A stretch of DNA of 64,000 bases from Clostridioides difficile ATCC 9689 = DSM 1296 (GCF_001077535.1 NZ_CP011968.1:2294001-2358000); one strand, 5' to 3'; positions 1 through 10,259 are shown, counted from the first letter of the stretch. Notes: generated by a model not told the origin, from the letters alone. Numbers and translations are program-made.

Positions 1-71
1 GAAAATTCATATTTTCATCTTTTTATATAAGTTCTTGTGAAATTGGACAAAACTACTCTTTTACCATAATA

Positions 72-746
72 CTAAATATTATTTGTTTTACTTCCTTTTC
101 CAAAAGTATTCTCCCAATCCTCTATAAACTTATCTACACTCCAATCAGTTAATGGATGATTCATCATAGATTTACAAATATCATATGGTACTGTAACACT
201 ATGCACCCCATGTTGCATTAATTCTATAACTTGTTGTGCATTTTTAAAACTGGCTGCAAGTACTTTTGTATCCATTTTATAAGTATCTATTATTTTTATA
301 AGTTCTGAAACCATAGCTACTCCATCACCAGATATATTATCAAGCCTATTTACATAAGGTGCAATATAATTTGCTCCAGCCTTTGCAGCTAAAAAACCTT
401 GATGAGCAGTGAATATTGCAGTAGCAGTTATTTTTACACCTTTTCTGTGAAGGTCTTTTATAGCTCTTAAACCATCTTGTGTTACAGGTATTTTTACATA
501 TATATTTTTTCTCAAACTACTTATATATAATGCTTCTTCTAATATTTCTTCATACTTTGTACTTAACACTTGAGCATGTATAGGCATATCCTCACCTATA
601 ATCTCACCAATTTCATTTATAAGTTGCTTAAAATTCTTTTTTTCTTTTGAAACAATACTTGGATTTGTAGTTACACCATCTATTGGTAAACAAGTACATA
701 ACTCCTTAATCTCCTCCACATTACCTGTATCTAAGATTAGTTGCAT
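72..746 (-). CDS. fsa: Fructose-6-phosphate aldolase (transaldolase-like, FSA/TalC family)
   Basis: A 224-residue class I aldolase that would reversibly join dihydroxyacetone and glyceraldehyde-3-phosphate, or act as a short transaldolase, in the cytosol. The length is that of the short FSA family. The Schiff-base lysine is K85 (YVKIPVT). Gln59 (HAQV) and Tyr131 (APYVNR), which mark FSA-type enzymes rather than true transaldolases, are both present. The C-terminal DWENTFGKG also resembles FSA. It is divergent from a DeoR regulator at 1020, which probably controls it. The start has an upstream purine-rich site. FSA versus short transaldolase activity cannot be settled from sequence alone. Confidence 0.88.
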   Translation of the reverse strand: MQLILDTGNVEEIKELCTCLPIDGVTTNPSIVSKEKKNFKQLINEIGEIIGEDMPIHAQVLSTKYEEILEEALYISSLRKNIYVKIPVTQDGLRAIKDLHRKGVKITATAIFTAHQGFLAAKAGANYIAPYVNRLDNISGDGVAMVSELIKIIDTYKMDTKVLAASFKNAQQVIELMQHGVHSVTVPYDICKSMMNHPLTDWSVDKFIEDWENTFGKGSKTNNI

Positions 747-816
747 TAAAATATCCCCCTTTAATCTTTCTTTATTCTTATTATATATTGATTTGGTATT
801 ATTTTCAACATTTTGC

Positions 817-846
817 TTATTGTTTTTTATTTTTTATTATTGTTTT
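817..846. promoter_or_regulatory. Candidate tandem operator (direct repeat TTATTGTTTT)
   Basis: Two exact copies of TTATTGTTTT at 817-826 and 837-846 are spaced 20 bp start to start, two helical turns, in the divergent region between the aldolase and the DeoR regulator. Use as a regulator site is inference; the region is very T-rich. Confidence 0.3.
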
Positions 847-1019
847 ACTTTTCCTTCTTAGTTTTATAATTTTTTTATTTACTAAATTCTAAATATATAG
901 TTAGAAAAAACATACTTTTTATATTAAATTAATTTTGTATTTCATGTTAAAATAGTTGATATATTGTATTTTATCTTATAATATTTACTATAATACTATA
1001 TTGCGAAAAGAGGTAGAAA

Positions 1020-1784
1020 ATGTTTGCAGAAGAAAGAATCCAAGCTATATTAAATATCCTAAAAAAAGAAGGTAGAGTTACTGTCAAAGAGCTCAGTTCT
1101 AAATTTAATGTTACAGAAGATTGTATAAGAAAAGATTTAAAAAATATAGAAAAGATTTCTTCAATAAGAAGAATTTATGGAGGAGCTGTACTAGCTAGAG
1201 AAACACTAGAAAATCAGGATACAAAAGACAGAAAAGAAATTAATATTCCAACAAAGAAAATAATAGCAGAAAAAGCATTTAATTTAATTGAAGATAGAGA
1301 AACTATATTTTTAGATATCTCTACAATTAACATCTTGCTTGCGAAGTTGTTAGCTGAAAGTAATAAAAAAGTAACACTTGTTACAAATATGCTGGATATA
1401 CTAAATGTAGTTACTTCAAAACCAAATAATTTAAATATAATTTCCACTGGAGGTTTATTAAATCTCAGTTTAGACGGTTTTGTCGGTACTCCAACTATAG
1501 AGTTTATATCGAAATATAAGTTTGATAAGACTTTTATGGGAAGTTGTGGAGTAGATGTATTCAACTCTTCACTTACAACTTTTGAAATTGAAGATGGTCT
1601 TACGAAGAAGGCTATAATAAATTCAAGTAAAAAAGTATTTATAGTTATGGAAGATAAAAAGTTTAAATTTGATGGAAATTTCAAGTTTGCTCATTTAGAA
1701 GATATTAGTTCTATAATTACAGAAAAAACGCCTACTCCTGATATAGTAGATATTTTATCAGAATTTAATGTAAATGTTTTATAA
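1020..1784 (+). CDS. DeoR-family sugar-responsive transcriptional regulator
   Basis: A 254-residue protein with an N-terminal DeoR-type helix-turn-helix (about residues 6-57, including VTVKELSSKFNVTEDCIRKDL) and a C-terminal sensor domain related to sugar isomerases (about 75-235), which binds phosphorylated sugars in this family. DeoR regulators usually repress a neighbouring sugar operon and respond to its phosphosugar. The neighbour here is the divergent aldolase at 72-746, so sugar-phosphate control of that gene is the natural guess. The start at ATG 1020 follows an AAGAGGTAG site. The effector is unknown. Confidence 0.87.
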   Translation: MFAEERIQAILNILKKEGRVTVKELSSKFNVTEDCIRKDLKNIEKISSIRRIYGGAVLARETLENQDTKDRKEINIPTKKIIAEKAFNLIEDRETIFLDISTINILLAKLLAESNKKVTLVTNMLDILNVVTSKPNNLNIISTGGLLNLSLDGFVGTPTIEFISKYKFDKTFMGSCGVDVFNSSLTTFEIEDGLTKKAIINSSKKVFIVMEDKKFKFDGNFKFAHLEDISSIITEKTPTPDIVDILSEFNVNVL

Positions 1785-1856
1785 GTTTAATTATATGTTT
1801 TATAGGATTTCTTATAAATATAAATTTTTATTTGATAAATATTCTTAAAAACATAT

Positions 1857-1937
1857 TTCTATAATATTTATTTTATCCTTAGTATCTATTTTTTAAAATC
1901 TAGTTCTATAACATCTACTTTATCCTTATGTCTATTT
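1857..1937. repeat. Imperfect tandem duplication, about 35 bp, 47-bp period
   Basis: Two copies of a TTCTATAA(T/C)AT(T/C)TA..TTTATCCTTA..TCTATTT unit lie at 1857-1891 and 1904-1937 between the DeoR gene and the next convergent gene. It looks like a local slippage duplication; no function is evident. Confidence 0.5.
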
Positions 1938-1950
1938 ATAAAACTAATTT

Positions 1951-1999
1951 GAAATAGACTTTCTAAATCTAATACAGTTATTTTTAGAAAGTCTATTTC
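1951..1999. terminator. Bidirectional stem-loop terminator
   Basis: A 16-bp perfect stem (GAAATAGACTTTCTAA with TTAGAAAGTCTATTTC) around a 17-nt loop lies between the convergent deoR-type gene and the small gene at 2073-2294. Confidence 0.7.
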
Positions 2000-2072
2000 C
2001 TTAAATAAACTATTTAATATTACTGGCTACTTTTTATATGAATACAATAATTTGTTATTCATAAATAAAAGC

Positions 2073-2294
2073 TTATTTCATTTCATTCTTCATTTGCTTC
2101 TCTAATTCTTTAGAAAATTTCTTTTGTTCATATCTTTCCATCATTTCATCTTTTTTTATTTCTAAGTTTACCATAGCACCTTGTGCATCATCTTTCAAAT
2201 CTTCAGCTGTATTTTTCATAACATAAGCTGTCTTTTTAACACCTTCTTTTAAATCTTCTTTCATATTTTTCATATCTCTTTTTAATCTATCCAT
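2073..2294 (-). CDS. Small charged helical protein of unknown function (73 aa)
   Basis: A 73-residue Lys/Glu/Asp/Met-rich protein without membrane segment, predicted largely helical, with the periodicity of a coiled coil (DMKNMKEDLKEGVKK). It has the look of YtxH/CsbD-like small stress proteins, but I cannot assign a family. The start is chosen at ATG 2294 because a perfect AGGAGGTA site lies just upstream; an open frame reaches further to 2372 but without a ribosome-binding site. It is a monocistronic unit bounded by stem-loops. Confidence 0.7.
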   Translation of the reverse strand: MDRLKRDMKNMKEDLKEGVKKTAYVMKNTAEDLKDDAQGAMVNLEIKKDEMMERYEQKKFSKELEKQMKNEMK

Positions 2295-2457
2295 CAAAAC
2301 TACCTCCTCTGTAAATATAATACTTCCTATATTTATTTTTCCCAAAGTACATATATTTATTTGTAATATCAATTATAATTTTTAAGTCTTAAATATAGTT
2401 TAAACTATCTAAATCTATACATTTCAATAAATTAAATATTTTTTATTTCAAAATAAA

Positions 2458-2494
2458 AATAACACTAAGCATAGATTATATGCTCGGTGTTATT
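2458..2494. terminator. Stem-loop terminator
   Basis: AATAACAC...GTGTTATT with an inner AGCATA/TATGCT stem has T-runs on both sides. It lies between the small gene at 2073-2294 and the histidine kinase gene. Confidence 0.65.
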
Positions 2495-2526
2495 TTTTAA
2501 ATTCATAGTAACTTAATTGTTGGGTT

Positions 2527-2577
2527 ACTATAATGATGACTTATATGGAGGATGTAAGGAAATCTCATCATTATAGT
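2527..2577. repeat. 13-bp perfect inverted repeat with 25-nt loop
   Basis: ACTATAATGATGA at 2527-2539 pairs perfectly with TCATCATTATAGT at 2565-2577. There is no T-run after it, so it is not a standard terminator. It lies in the 400-base gap 2295-2694 downstream of the kinase gene; apart from this and the terminator at 2458 I see nothing there. Confidence 0.6.
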
Positions 2578-2694
2578 TGGTGTATTTTATGGTTTTAAGC
2601 TTCTTTATATTTATATAATACAGTTTCATTATGAATTTTTTGTGATTTTAAAATGAACTATTATTGAAAGTTATATATTCTTTATAATAAGTAA

Positions 2695-3972
2695 TTAATT
2701 TTTAAATTCTACTGTGAATACTACAGAGTTTTCTTTGTTTTTTATGCTATAATCAAACCCATGACTTTTAAAAATTTGGCTGACTATATAAAGTCCAAGT
2801 CCACTTCCTCCAGTTTTTCTTGAACGAGATTTTTCTATTCTATAAAATGGATTAAATATTTCTTCTAAATAACGTTTCTCGATAGTTACACCAGTATTTT
2901 CAATTTCTAAAACCACTCTTTGATTAGAAGTCTTTTTACTTATTCGTTTATTTTTATCATAGAGTCTAATTATAAGCTCTGATTCTTCAGGAGAATATTT
3001 TATGGCATTATTTATTATATTATTGATTGCCTTAGTTATTCTCTCTTGGTCTGCCTTAATTTCCAAATTTTCTTCTATTTTTAAAATAGTTTTCATATGT
3101 TTTTCTTCTATTAAAAATACTTGTCTCTTTACAAGTCTATTTAATAATTCACTTATATTTATTGATACCAATTTCAAATCTTTTTCAAGTATTTCTGATT
3201 TTGAAACCTCTATCATTTCATTTACTAAATCTTTTAATTCTTGTGTACACTCATACGATTTTTTCAGATAAGTATCCCTATCCTTATACTTACCTACACT
3301 ATAAATCATACCTTCAATTTGACCACTTATTATGGTTATTGGAGTTTTTAGTTCATGTGATATTGTAGCAACAAAATCCTTCCTTCTATATTCCTGTTCT
3401 CTCTCACTCTCTATTATGTTTATAAGAGGCTTTGTTATTACAATTGAATATATATATGCTCCAATAATCGCTATCAATATTGCTATTGATATGATGTATG
3501 GCATTAGTTTTCTTATAACTTCGTTTGCTTCGTCAATTGGTTGTAATGGCATAACGAGTTCTAAAGTATATGGACCATCTTTTGCATCTTTAGTATATAT
3601 AGGTATAGAAGTTCTATACTCATCCTCAAGACTATTAATCATGTACTTACTATATCTTAAAATAACTACTTCATTCTTACCATATACAATTTTACCTTGG
3701 TTATCTTTTAATAAAATAGCCAAATTTTGGTCTTTAGCCATATAATAAAGTCTTTCTTCTAAAGTATATGTATCGAAATGAATTGAACTATCTACTAAAG
3801 ATTTCAAACTTTCTTGAAGAGACTCAATTTTATACTCATGATAATATGATGGCAATAAAAAATATAAAATTAGATATATTATTAAAGCTAATGCTATTAA
3901 TAATGATGTCGTTATTGAAAATAACTTATACTTTATACTTAACTTTTCCCACTTATCAAATATCCTTCTCAA
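2695..3972 (-). CDS. Membrane sensor histidine kinase
   Basis: A 425-residue EnvZ/OmpR-type kinase. It has TM1 at about 17-40, an extracytoplasmic sensor of about 120 residues, TM2 at about 159-179, then HisKA with phosphoacceptor H206 (ATISHELKTP) and HATPase_c with N-box (INNIINNAIKYS) and G-box (GGSGLGLYIV). The sensor carries no recognisable named domain. It overlaps its response regulator by 17 bases, so the two are translationally coupled and form one operon. The signal is unknown; the organisation resembles envelope-stress or antimicrobial-peptide sensors, but that is only an analogy. Confidence 0.93.
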   Translation of the reverse strand: MRRIFDKWEKLSIKYKLFSITTSLLIALALIIYLILYFLLPSYYHEYKIESLQESLKSLVDSSIHFDTYTLEERLYYMAKDQNLAILLKDNQGKIVYGKNEVVILRYSKYMINSLEDEYRTSIPIYTKDAKDGPYTLELVMPLQPIDEANEVIRKLMPYIISIAILIAIIGAYIYSIVITKPLINIIESEREQEYRRKDFVATISHELKTPITIISGQIEGMIYSVGKYKDRDTYLKKSYECTQELKDLVNEMIEVSKSEILEKDLKLVSINISELLNRLVKRQVFLIEEKHMKTILKIEENLEIKADQERITKAINNIINNAIKYSPEESELIIRLYDKNKRISKKTSNQRVVLEIENTGVTIEKRYLEEIFNPFYRIEKSRSRKTGGSGLGLYIVSQIFKSHGFDYSIKNKENSVVFTVEFKN

Positions 3973-4624
3973 GTGTATATCCTATTCCTTTTACAGTTTT
4001 AATATATGGTAATGATATTTTTTTTCTTATATTTTTTATATGTGCATCAACAATCCTAGTATCTCCATAATAGTCATAACCCCATATACTATCCAAAAGA
4101 CCTTCCCTAGTTATAACTTGTGGATACTTTTCTATCAAAGCTTTTAATATATTAAACTCTTTTAGTGTAAGTTCTATAGGTTCTCCATCTATCTCTGCAA
4201 TATATGTGTTTAAATCTAATTTTAATTTTTCAAAAACTATAAATTTGTCATTTATAGTCTTGTTACTTCGCCTTAAAATTGCTTCTACTCTTTTTATAAG
4301 AAGATTAAATGAAAATGGTTTTGTTATATAATCATCACATTCTAAGTCAAACCCTTTAAGTTGGTCTCCTTCATCATTTAAAGCAGTTAAAAATATAATT
4401 GGAACGCTCGATGACTTTCTTATCATTTTACAAACTCCATAACCATCTAAGTTTGGCATCATTATATCTAATATGACTAAATCATAACTTCCTTGCTTAA
4501 ACTTTTGTATACCTTCCAACCCATCATTTGCTGTATCAACTTGATAACCTTCTGCACTTAAAAATTCTGATATTAACTCTTGTATATTTGAATCATCTTC
4601 AATTACAAGTATTGACGAATTCAT
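3956..4624 (-). CDS. OmpR-family response regulator
   Basis: A 222-residue regulator with an N-terminal receiver (acidic pair D10/D11, phosphoacceptor D53 in LVILDIMMP, switch residues in FLTA and the conserved K in ITKPF) and a C-terminal winged-helix DNA-binding domain (about 125-220, ending KTVKGIGYTLE). It is first gene of the operon with the kinase at 2695-3972. A terminator at 4703-4757 separates it from copA upstream, so it probably has its own promoter. Target genes are not apparent in the window. Confidence 0.94.
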   Translation of the reverse strand: MNSSILVIEDDSNIQELISEFLSAEGYQVDTANDGLEGIQKFKQGSYDLVILDIMMPNLDGYGVCKMIRKSSSVPIIFLTALNDEGDQLKGFDLECDDYITKPFSFNLLIKRVEAILRRSNKTINDKFIVFEKLKLDLNTYIAEIDGEPIELTLKEFNILKALIEKYPQVITREGLLDSIWGYDYYGDTRIVDAHIKNIRKKISLPYIKTVKGIGYTLEKDI

Positions 4625-4702
4625 TCTATCAATCCTTTCTATTTTATTTAAAATTTCGTATATTACTTATATTTTATCTTATTGTTGTGAATTTTACATG
4701 AA

Positions 4703-4757
4703 AAAAGAGCTATCTTAATTTGTAAATTAATCCTTTTAATTTAAAGATAGCTCTTTT
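4703..4757 (-). terminator. Terminator after copA
   Basis: AAAAGAGCTATCTT pairs with AAGATAGCTCTTTT around a 27-nt loop containing a second AAATTA/TAATTT stem, followed on the minus strand by a T-run. It ends the copA transcript. Confidence 0.8.
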
Positions 4758-4783
4758 GGATACATTTTATTTAATTTATTAAT

Positions 4784-7285
4784 CTAATCTCTCTTATATG
4801 CCTTGAAGTTTTTAAGTCTAAGTGCATTTGATACGACTGAAACTGAACTTAAGCTCATTGCTTCTGCTGCAATCATTGGGTTTAATAAAGGTCCTCCAAA
4901 TACATATAATATTCCTGCTGCTACAGGTATACCAATTGTATTATATCCAAATGCCCAAAATAGGTTTTGTTTTATATTTTTTATAGTTTCATGACTAAGT
5001 TTAATTGCTGTTGGAACATCAATTAAATCACTCTTCATAAGTACTATATCCGCAGATTCAATGGCTACATCCGTTCCACTTCCTATTGCTATCCCTATAT
5101 CTGCTTTTGCAAGAGCTGGGGCATCATTTATTCCATCCCCTACCATTGCAACAAACTTTCCTTGATTTTGTAGTTTTTCAACTTCTTTTGACTTATCTTC
5201 TGGTAAAACCTCTGCCAAAACCATATCTATACCTACTTGATTTGCTATAGCATTTGCAGTTTTCGCATTATCTCCAGTTACCATTGCAACTTTTATTCCC
5301 ATATCATGAAGTATTTCTATTGCTTTTTTACTACTTTCTTTGACTACATCTGCAACTGCTATTATACCTGATAAATTTCCATCTACAGCTATATACATAG
5401 GTGTTTTACCTTGGCTTGCCAATATATTTGATTTTTCTTCTAAATCCCCAAGCTTTATATTATTGTCATTCATAAGCTTTCTATTTCCAAGTAATATACT
5501 TTCATCATTAATAGTAACTTGTATACCAGCACCTGGTATGGCTTTAAAATTATCAACTTTTTCAAATTTTATATTCTTCTCTTCTCCATACTTAACTATT
5601 GCTTCTCCAAGAGGATGCTCTGAACCTTTTTCTGCACTTGAAGCAATCTTGATAAGATATTCTTCTTTTACATTATTATTTAATACTATATCTGTTACTT
5701 TTGGCTTTCCTTCTGTTATAGTACCTGTTTTATCAAATATCACTGTATTTACTTTATGTGCAGATTCTAGTGCCTCTCCACCTTTTATCAAGATTCCATT
5801 TTCTGCGCCCTTTCCAGTCCCAACCATTATAGCAGTTGGTGTTGCTAATCCTAATGCACAAGGACAAGCAATTACAAGTACTGATATAAATATAGTAAGT
5901 ACAAATACTATATCTTTTCCTCCTATTAAAAACCACAATAATGATGCAACTACAGCTATTGCAATTACTATTGGTACAAAATATCCAGATACAGTATCGG
6001 CAAGTTTAGCAATAGGTGCTTTTGTACCTTGTGCATCTTCAACTAACTTTATTATTTGGGCAAGAGCAGTATCTCCACCAATTTTTTCAGCCTTAAACTT
6101 AATAACACCATTTTTATTAATACTAGCTCCTGTCACCTTACTTCCAACATTCTTTTCTACTGGTATACTTTCACCTGTAAGCATTGATTCATCAACTGAT
6201 GTATATCCTTCTATTACAACTCCATCCACGGGTATTTTAGTTCCTGGTTTTACTAATAGTATATCTCCTATCTCTACTTCTTCTATAGGAGTTTCAACTT
6301 CTTTACCATCAACTAACACTATTGCAGTTTTAGGTTGTAGCCCCATAAGCTTTTTAATTGCTTCTGATGTTTTTCCTTTTGATTTTGATTCTAAATATTT
6401 ACCAAGTAAGATAAGTGCTATTATTATTCCTGCACTTTCATAATACAACTGATGATGGTGCATACCTTGAATTTGTCCATTGGCTATTTGTAGTGTCGTA
6501 TATAGACTATATAAAAATGCGGCTAATGTTCCTATTGCAACTAAAGAATCCATATTAGGGCTTAAAGAAAAAAGTGATTTAAACCCATTTATATAAAATT
6601 TATAACCAGCTATCATTACTGGTATTACTAAAATTAACTGAATTAATGCATAATTAAAAGTATTTGTCATAGGATTTATAATTTCTGGCAAAGGCCATGG
6701 CCCTATAGGCTTTATTATCATAGGTCCCATTGCTATATAAAACAGAGGTACTGCAAATACTATTGCAACTATAAATTTAACAAATAAAGACTTCATTTCT
6801 CTTTCTTTTCTCAATTTATCTTCATCCACATCAACCTTATTTCTTACCTCTTCTATTGGTTTATATCCAGCTTTTTCAATAGCTGCTTTTATTTGAGATA
6901 ATTTTACTTTTGATGGGTCATAGTCTATATTAGCTTTATCTGTTGCAATATTCACACTAATACTTTCTACTCCATCCAATTTTTTTACCACTCTCTCTAC
7001 AGCTTTTGCACAAGCTGCACATGTCATTCCATCAATTTTCATATCAATTTTTTTATTACTTTCTTCCTTTATAATTCCATATCCTGCTTTTTCTACAACC
7101 TGCTTTATATCATCAAAATTAACCTTAGAATTATCATATTCTATTTTAAGTTTTTCAGTAGCTATATTTACACTTTGGTCATATACTCCATCCATCTTCT
7201 TAGTTACTCTCTCTACTGCCTTTGCACAAGCTGCACATGTCATACCTGTAATTTTATAACTTTCTACCACTTTATTTGAACTCAT
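4784..7285 (-). CDS. copA: Copper-exporting P1B-type ATPase CopA
   Basis: An 833-residue membrane pump that exports Cu(I) at the expense of ATP. Two N-terminal heavy-metal domains carry GMTCAAC motifs (C17/C20 and C89/C92). Later come the actuator TGES, the metal-transporting CPC in ACPCALG, the phosphorylation motif DKTGT, the nucleotide-binding HP motif (SEHPLG) and the hinge [10 protein letters not shown], with eight expected membrane segments. It is a single-gene unit with a CsoR-like operator overlapping its promoter at 7387-7416. No csoR or copZ is adjacent, so the repressor must act from elsewhere. Confidence 0.96.
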   Translation of the reverse strand: MSSNKVVESYKITGMTCAACAKAVERVTKKMDGVYDQSVNIATEKLKIEYDNSKVNFDDIKQVVEKAGYGIIKEESNKKIDMKIDGMTCAACAKAVERVVKKLDGVESISVNIATDKANIDYDPSKVKLSQIKAAIEKAGYKPIEEVRNKVDVDEDKLRKEREMKSLFVKFIVAIVFAVPLFYIAMGPMIIKPIGPWPLPEIINPMTNTFNYALIQLILVIPVMIAGYKFYINGFKSLFSLSPNMDSLVAIGTLAAFLYSLYTTLQIANGQIQGMHHHQLYYESAGIIIALILLGKYLESKSKGKTSEAIKKLMGLQPKTAIVLVDGKEVETPIEEVEIGDILLVKPGTKIPVDGVVIEGYTSVDESMLTGESIPVEKNVGSKVTGASINKNGVIKFKAEKIGGDTALAQIIKLVEDAQGTKAPIAKLADTVSGYFVPIVIAIAVVASLLWFLIGGKDIVFVLTIFISVLVIACPCALGLATPTAIMVGTGKGAENGILIKGGEALESAHKVNTVIFDKTGTITEGKPKVTDIVLNNNVKEEYLIKIASSAEKGSEHPLGEAIVKYGEEKNIKFEKVDNFKAIPGAGIQVTINDESILLGNRKLMNDNNIKLGDLEEKSNILASQGKTPMYIAVDGNLSGIIAVADVVKESSKKAIEILHDMGIKVAMVTGDNAKTANAIANQVGIDMVLAEVLPEDKSKEVEKLQNQGKFVAMVGDGINDAPALAKADIGIAIGSGTDVAIESADIVLMKSDLIDVPTAIKLSHETIKNIKQNLFWAFGYNTIGIPVAAGILYVFGGPLLNPMIAAEAMSLSSVSVVSNALRLKNFKAYKRD

Positions 7286-7386
7286 AATAAAATCTTCCTT
7301 TCTTTCAATATATTTTCAGCTAATTTGTAACGTTTTATTTTGATATGTAATATTGATAAATTACTTATTTAGAAATCTATATTTTT

Positions 7387-7416
7387 ATTATACCCCCTAT
7401 AGGTATATTAAATCAA
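7387..7416 (-). promoter_or_regulatory. copA promoter with CsoR-like operator
   Basis: Minus strand: -35 TTGATT (7411-7416), 18-bp spacer, -10 TATAAT (7387-7392). The spacer and -10 contain the GC-rich near-palindrome ATACCTATAGGGGGTAT (7390-7406), very like known CsoR operators such as that of Bacillus copZA. A repressor here would block RNA polymerase until copper is bound. Confidence 0.75.
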
Positions 7417-7498
7417 TATTTTTTTAATAAATAAATGTATTAGTTATATTTATTTGTATTTAATAGAAAAGTATACTCATAATTAAATGTATATATAA

Positions 7499-7549
7499 AA
7501 ATAGAGCATCTAAATTGTTTAATACTTATACAATTTAGATGCTCTATTT
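7499..7549 (-). terminator. Strong stem-loop terminator
   Basis: A 20-bp perfect stem (AAATAGAGCATCTAAATTGT and its complement) with an 11-nt loop lies just downstream of the DUF1450 gene. It separates that gene from the copA promoter. Confidence 0.8.
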
Positions 7550-7568
7550 ATTATATTTTATTTAAAAT

Positions 7569-7760
7569 TTATTCTTTACATGCTTCAAAAAACTCTGCTT
7601 CTGTTTCCTTTATTTCAAGCTCATTGTCTATTATTCCAACAGCTTCTTTTTTAAATGCTCTACACTGACCTATACAACCAGTCTTTACATTTTCTTCTCC
7701 AACCAAAGTTTTTAGCTTATTTACATCCACATTTGAACAGTTTGGACATACTCTTATCAT
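7569..7760 (-). CDS. DUF1450 (YuzB-like) small cysteine protein
   Basis: A 63-residue protein with CPNC near the N-terminus (C5, C8) and a second cysteine pair in TGCIGQC, the pattern of the DUF1450/YuzB family, which resembles a short thioredoxin-like ferredoxin. The four cysteines could bind metal or be redox active; the biochemical role of the family is not established. A GAGGAA ribosome-binding site precedes the ATG. It is a monocistronic gene; proximity to copA suggests, but does not show, a link to metal or redox stress. Confidence 0.8.
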   Translation of the reverse strand: MIRVCPNCSNVDVNKLKTLVGEENVKTGCIGQCRAFKKEAVGIIDNELEIKETEAEFFEACKE

Positions 7761-7907
7761 ATTTAAGTTCCTCCTAATTAATGTCTAATTAATACTTTTA
7801 TACCCAAATATAAACTTTATAAAAGTTTTTTTAATATAAATTATTACCATATATACCATTTATATCCTATTGCGAGTATTACATATTAATTTTATATATT
7901 ATTAATA

Positions 7908-8150
7908 CTACATGTACGGTGGTATCTGTTGTTTTCTCACTATTTCCAATTCCTTAATTTCTAAAGACTTAATCACATTTACTTTATAGTTTTCTTTAGA
8001 CTTTATATACAAAACATCTTCTATCTTTTTACCTTCAATAAATTTATGAGACCACTTAAGAAGTTCTTCAAAATTACAAACTTCTTCTTTTACAAAAGTA
8101 TCACTTTCACTTGCAAAATATTTAATTATTATTTTGGTTACTTCCAACAT
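7908..8150 (-). CDS. Hypothetical protein (80 aa)
   Basis: An 80-residue soluble protein rich in Lys, Glu and Ile with no signal peptide, membrane segment or cysteine motif; it ends in IPPYM. An AGGATGA site lies upstream of the ATG, and codon use matches the neighbours, so it is probably real. I do not recognise the family. It is transcribed away from typA; the region between the two starts contains the typA promoter. Confidence 0.6.
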   Translation of the reverse strand: MLEVTKIIIKYFASESDTFVKEEVCNFEELLKWSHKFIEGKKIEDVLYIKSKENYKVNVIKSLEIKELEIVRKQQIPPYM

Positions 8151-8298
8151 ATATCATCCTTTACTCTTTTATTAATCTTTTTATCTATTAAGGTTATTAT
8201 TTGTCTAAAAAATTTTTTTAAACAGAATAATTTTCAGATGCAAAACTAACAGTTTTATCCAATTTAAACTATATTAATACAATTTAATATATTCCTCC

Positions 8299-8327
8299 TT
8301 GTACCTAATAATATATTGTGCTATAAT
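8299..8327 (+). promoter_or_regulatory. typA promoter
   Basis: TTGTAC (8299-8304), 17-bp spacer, TATAAT (8322-8327), 35 bases before the typA start. A vegetative sigma-A type promoter. Confidence 0.7.
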
Positions 8328-8361
8328 TAATAAGTTATTTTAATCGAAGGGAGCAACAAAA

Positions 8362-10185
8362 ATGTCACAAAAACATAAAATTATAAATATCGCAGTTATA
8401 GCCCACGTTGACGCTGGAAAATCAACATTGGTTGATGCTTTCCTTTCTCAAAGCGGTGTTTTTAGAAAGAACGAAGTAGTTAAAGACTGCGTTATGGACA
8501 GTAACGACCTTGAAAAAGAAAGAGGCATAACTATATATTCAAAAAACTGTGCAATAAACTATGAAGATTACAAAATAAACATAGTTGATACTCCAGGACA
8601 CAGTGACTTTTCTTCTGAAGTTGAACGTGTTATGAAAACTGTTGACACAGTTATTCTATTAGTTGATGCTAGTGAAGGCCCAATGCCTCAAACTAGATTC
8701 GTTTTACAAAAATCTTTAGAGTTCGGTTTAAAACCAATATTATTTATAAACAAGATTGATAAAAAAGACCAGAGAGCGGAAGAAGTAGTTAATGAAGTTT
8801 TCGATTTATTTGTAGACTTAAATGCAACAGATGAGCAATGCGAATTTCCTATAATATATGGTATTGCTAAACAAGGTATTGCTAAACTTGAAATGGATGA
8901 TGATAGTGAAGACCTTTCTCCTCTATTTAAAACTATTGTAAATCACGTTGAAGCTTATCCTAATTACGATAATGAACCTCTACAGTTCCAAATATCAGCT
9001 CTTGCATATGATGATTATGTAGGTAGACTTGGTATAGGTAGAATTTACAAAGGTACTCTTAAAAACAATACACAAGTTGCTATATGTAGAGAAGATTCTG
9101 TTGTATCTAAAGGAAAAGTATCAAAACTTTCTGTGTATGAAGGTTTAAAACAAGTTGAAGTTGATGAAGCTACTAGTGGAGAAATAGTTGTTATAGCTGG
9201 TATTCCTGATATATCTATAGGTGAAACTATATGCGATTTAGATAGTCCACTACCTATGGAAATGATAAAAATAGAAGAGCCTACTCTTTCTATGAACTTC
9301 TTAGTAAACGACTCTCCATTCGTTGGAAAAAGTGGAAAATTCGTTACAACTAGACATTTGAAAGATAGACTTGAAAAGGAACTTGAAGTAAATGTTGGTC
9401 TTAAAGTTGAACCTCTTGATACTACTGATGGATACAAAGTTTCTGGACGTGGAGAGCTTCACTTATCTATACTACTTGAAAATATGAGACGTGAAGGTTA
9501 TGAAGTTGGTGTTTCTAAACCTGAAGTTTTAATGCATAAAGAAGATGGAAAACTAATGGAACCAATAGAAAGAGTTGTTGTAAACTGTCCTGAAGTTTAC
9601 TCTGGTACTATTATAAATGAATTAAACATGAGAAAAGGTATGATGGAGTCTATGTCAATAGAAGGAGACTATGTAAAAATAGAGTTCTTAGCACCTACTC
9701 GTGGTCTTTTAGGATATCGAAGTGAATTTATAAACGCTACTCGTGGAGAAGGTACTTTAGTTCGTTCATTTGAAAAATTTGAAGAATTTAAAGGAGAAAT
9801 ACCTTCAAGAGGAAATGGTGTTTTAATAGCACAAGGACCTGGTGTTACTATGGGGTATTCTCTTAATGCCTTAAGTGATAGAGCTGTAATGTTTGTAGAC
9901 CCTGGTGTAGAAGTTTACGAAGGTATGATAATTGGTATGAATTCCAGAAAAGATGATATGGTAGTCAACCCTTGTAAAAACAAGAAAATGAGTAACGTAC
10001 GTGCTTCTGGTTCAGATGATGCTATAAAATTATCTCCTCCTAGAATATTTACTCTTGAAGAAGCACTAGAGTTTATAGAAGATGATGAATTAGTTGAAAT
10101 TACACCTGATTCTATAAGACTTAGAAAAAGATTCTTAAATGAACATGATAGATTAAGATATAACAAATCTAGACAAGGTAAATAA
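8362..10185 (+). CDS. typA: Translational GTPase TypA/BipA
   Basis: A 607-residue ribosome-associated GTPase of the EF-G superfamily involved in ribosome assembly and adaptation to cold and stress. G1 [10 protein letters not shown]2 with RGITI, G3 DTPGHSDF and G4 NKIDKKD are all visible, followed by domain II, EF-G-like domains III and V, and the TypA-specific C-terminal domain ending near [12 protein letters not shown]-type sequence. Length is typical. ATG 8362 has a GAAGGGAGC ribosome-binding site. It is monocistronic with its own promoter and a bidirectional terminator shared with trxB. Confidence 0.96.
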   Translation: MSQKHKIINIAVIAHVDAGKSTLVDAFLSQSGVFRKNEVVKDCVMDSNDLEKERGITIYSKNCAINYEDYKINIVDTPGHSDFSSEVERVMKTVDTVILLVDASEGPMPQTRFVLQKSLEFGLKPILFINKIDKKDQRAEEVVNEVFDLFVDLNATDEQCEFPIIYGIAKQGIAKLEMDDDSEDLSPLFKTIVNHVEAYPNYDNEPLQFQISALAYDDYVGRLGIGRIYKGTLKNNTQVAICREDSVVSKGKVSKLSVYEGLKQVEVDEATSGEIVVIAGIPDISIGETICDLDSPLPMEMIKIEEPTLSMNFLVNDSPFVGKSGKFVTTRHLKDRLEKELEVNVGLKVEPLDTTDGYKVSGRGELHLSILLENMRREGYEVGVSKPEVLMHKEDGKLMEPIERVVVNCPEVYSGTIINELNMRKGMMESMSIEGDYVKIEFLAPTRGLLGYRSEFINATRGEGTLVRSFEKFEEFKGEIPSRGNGVLIAQGPGVTMGYSLNALSDRAVMFVDPGVEVYEGMIIGMNSRKDDMVVNPCKNKKMSNVRASGSDDAIKLSPPRIFTLEEALEFIEDDELVEITPDSIRLRKRFLNEHDRLRYNKSRQGK

Positions 10186-10209
10186 AACGTACATTTACCT
10201 CTAATTAAC

Positions 10210-10259
10210 AAAATAGCCATATAGTACTGAAAAATTATTTCAGTTTATATGGCTATTTT
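10210..10259. terminator. Bidirectional terminator between typA and trxB
   Basis: AAAATAGCCATAT pairs with ATATGGCTATTTT, with an inner ACTGAAA/TTTCAGT stem and T-runs on both strands. It serves the convergent typA and trxB genes. Confidence 0.85.

Noticed and set aside
2533-2600. 21-codon ORF inside the 2527-2577 inverted repeat
   Set aside because: No ribosome-binding site and no recognisable sequence; the palindrome explains the region better.
5340-6443. 367-codon open frame on the plus strand
   Set aside because: It is antisense to copA, is a low-complexity Ser/Ile/Pro-rich translation with no ribosome-binding site, and copA has all its motifs on the other strand.
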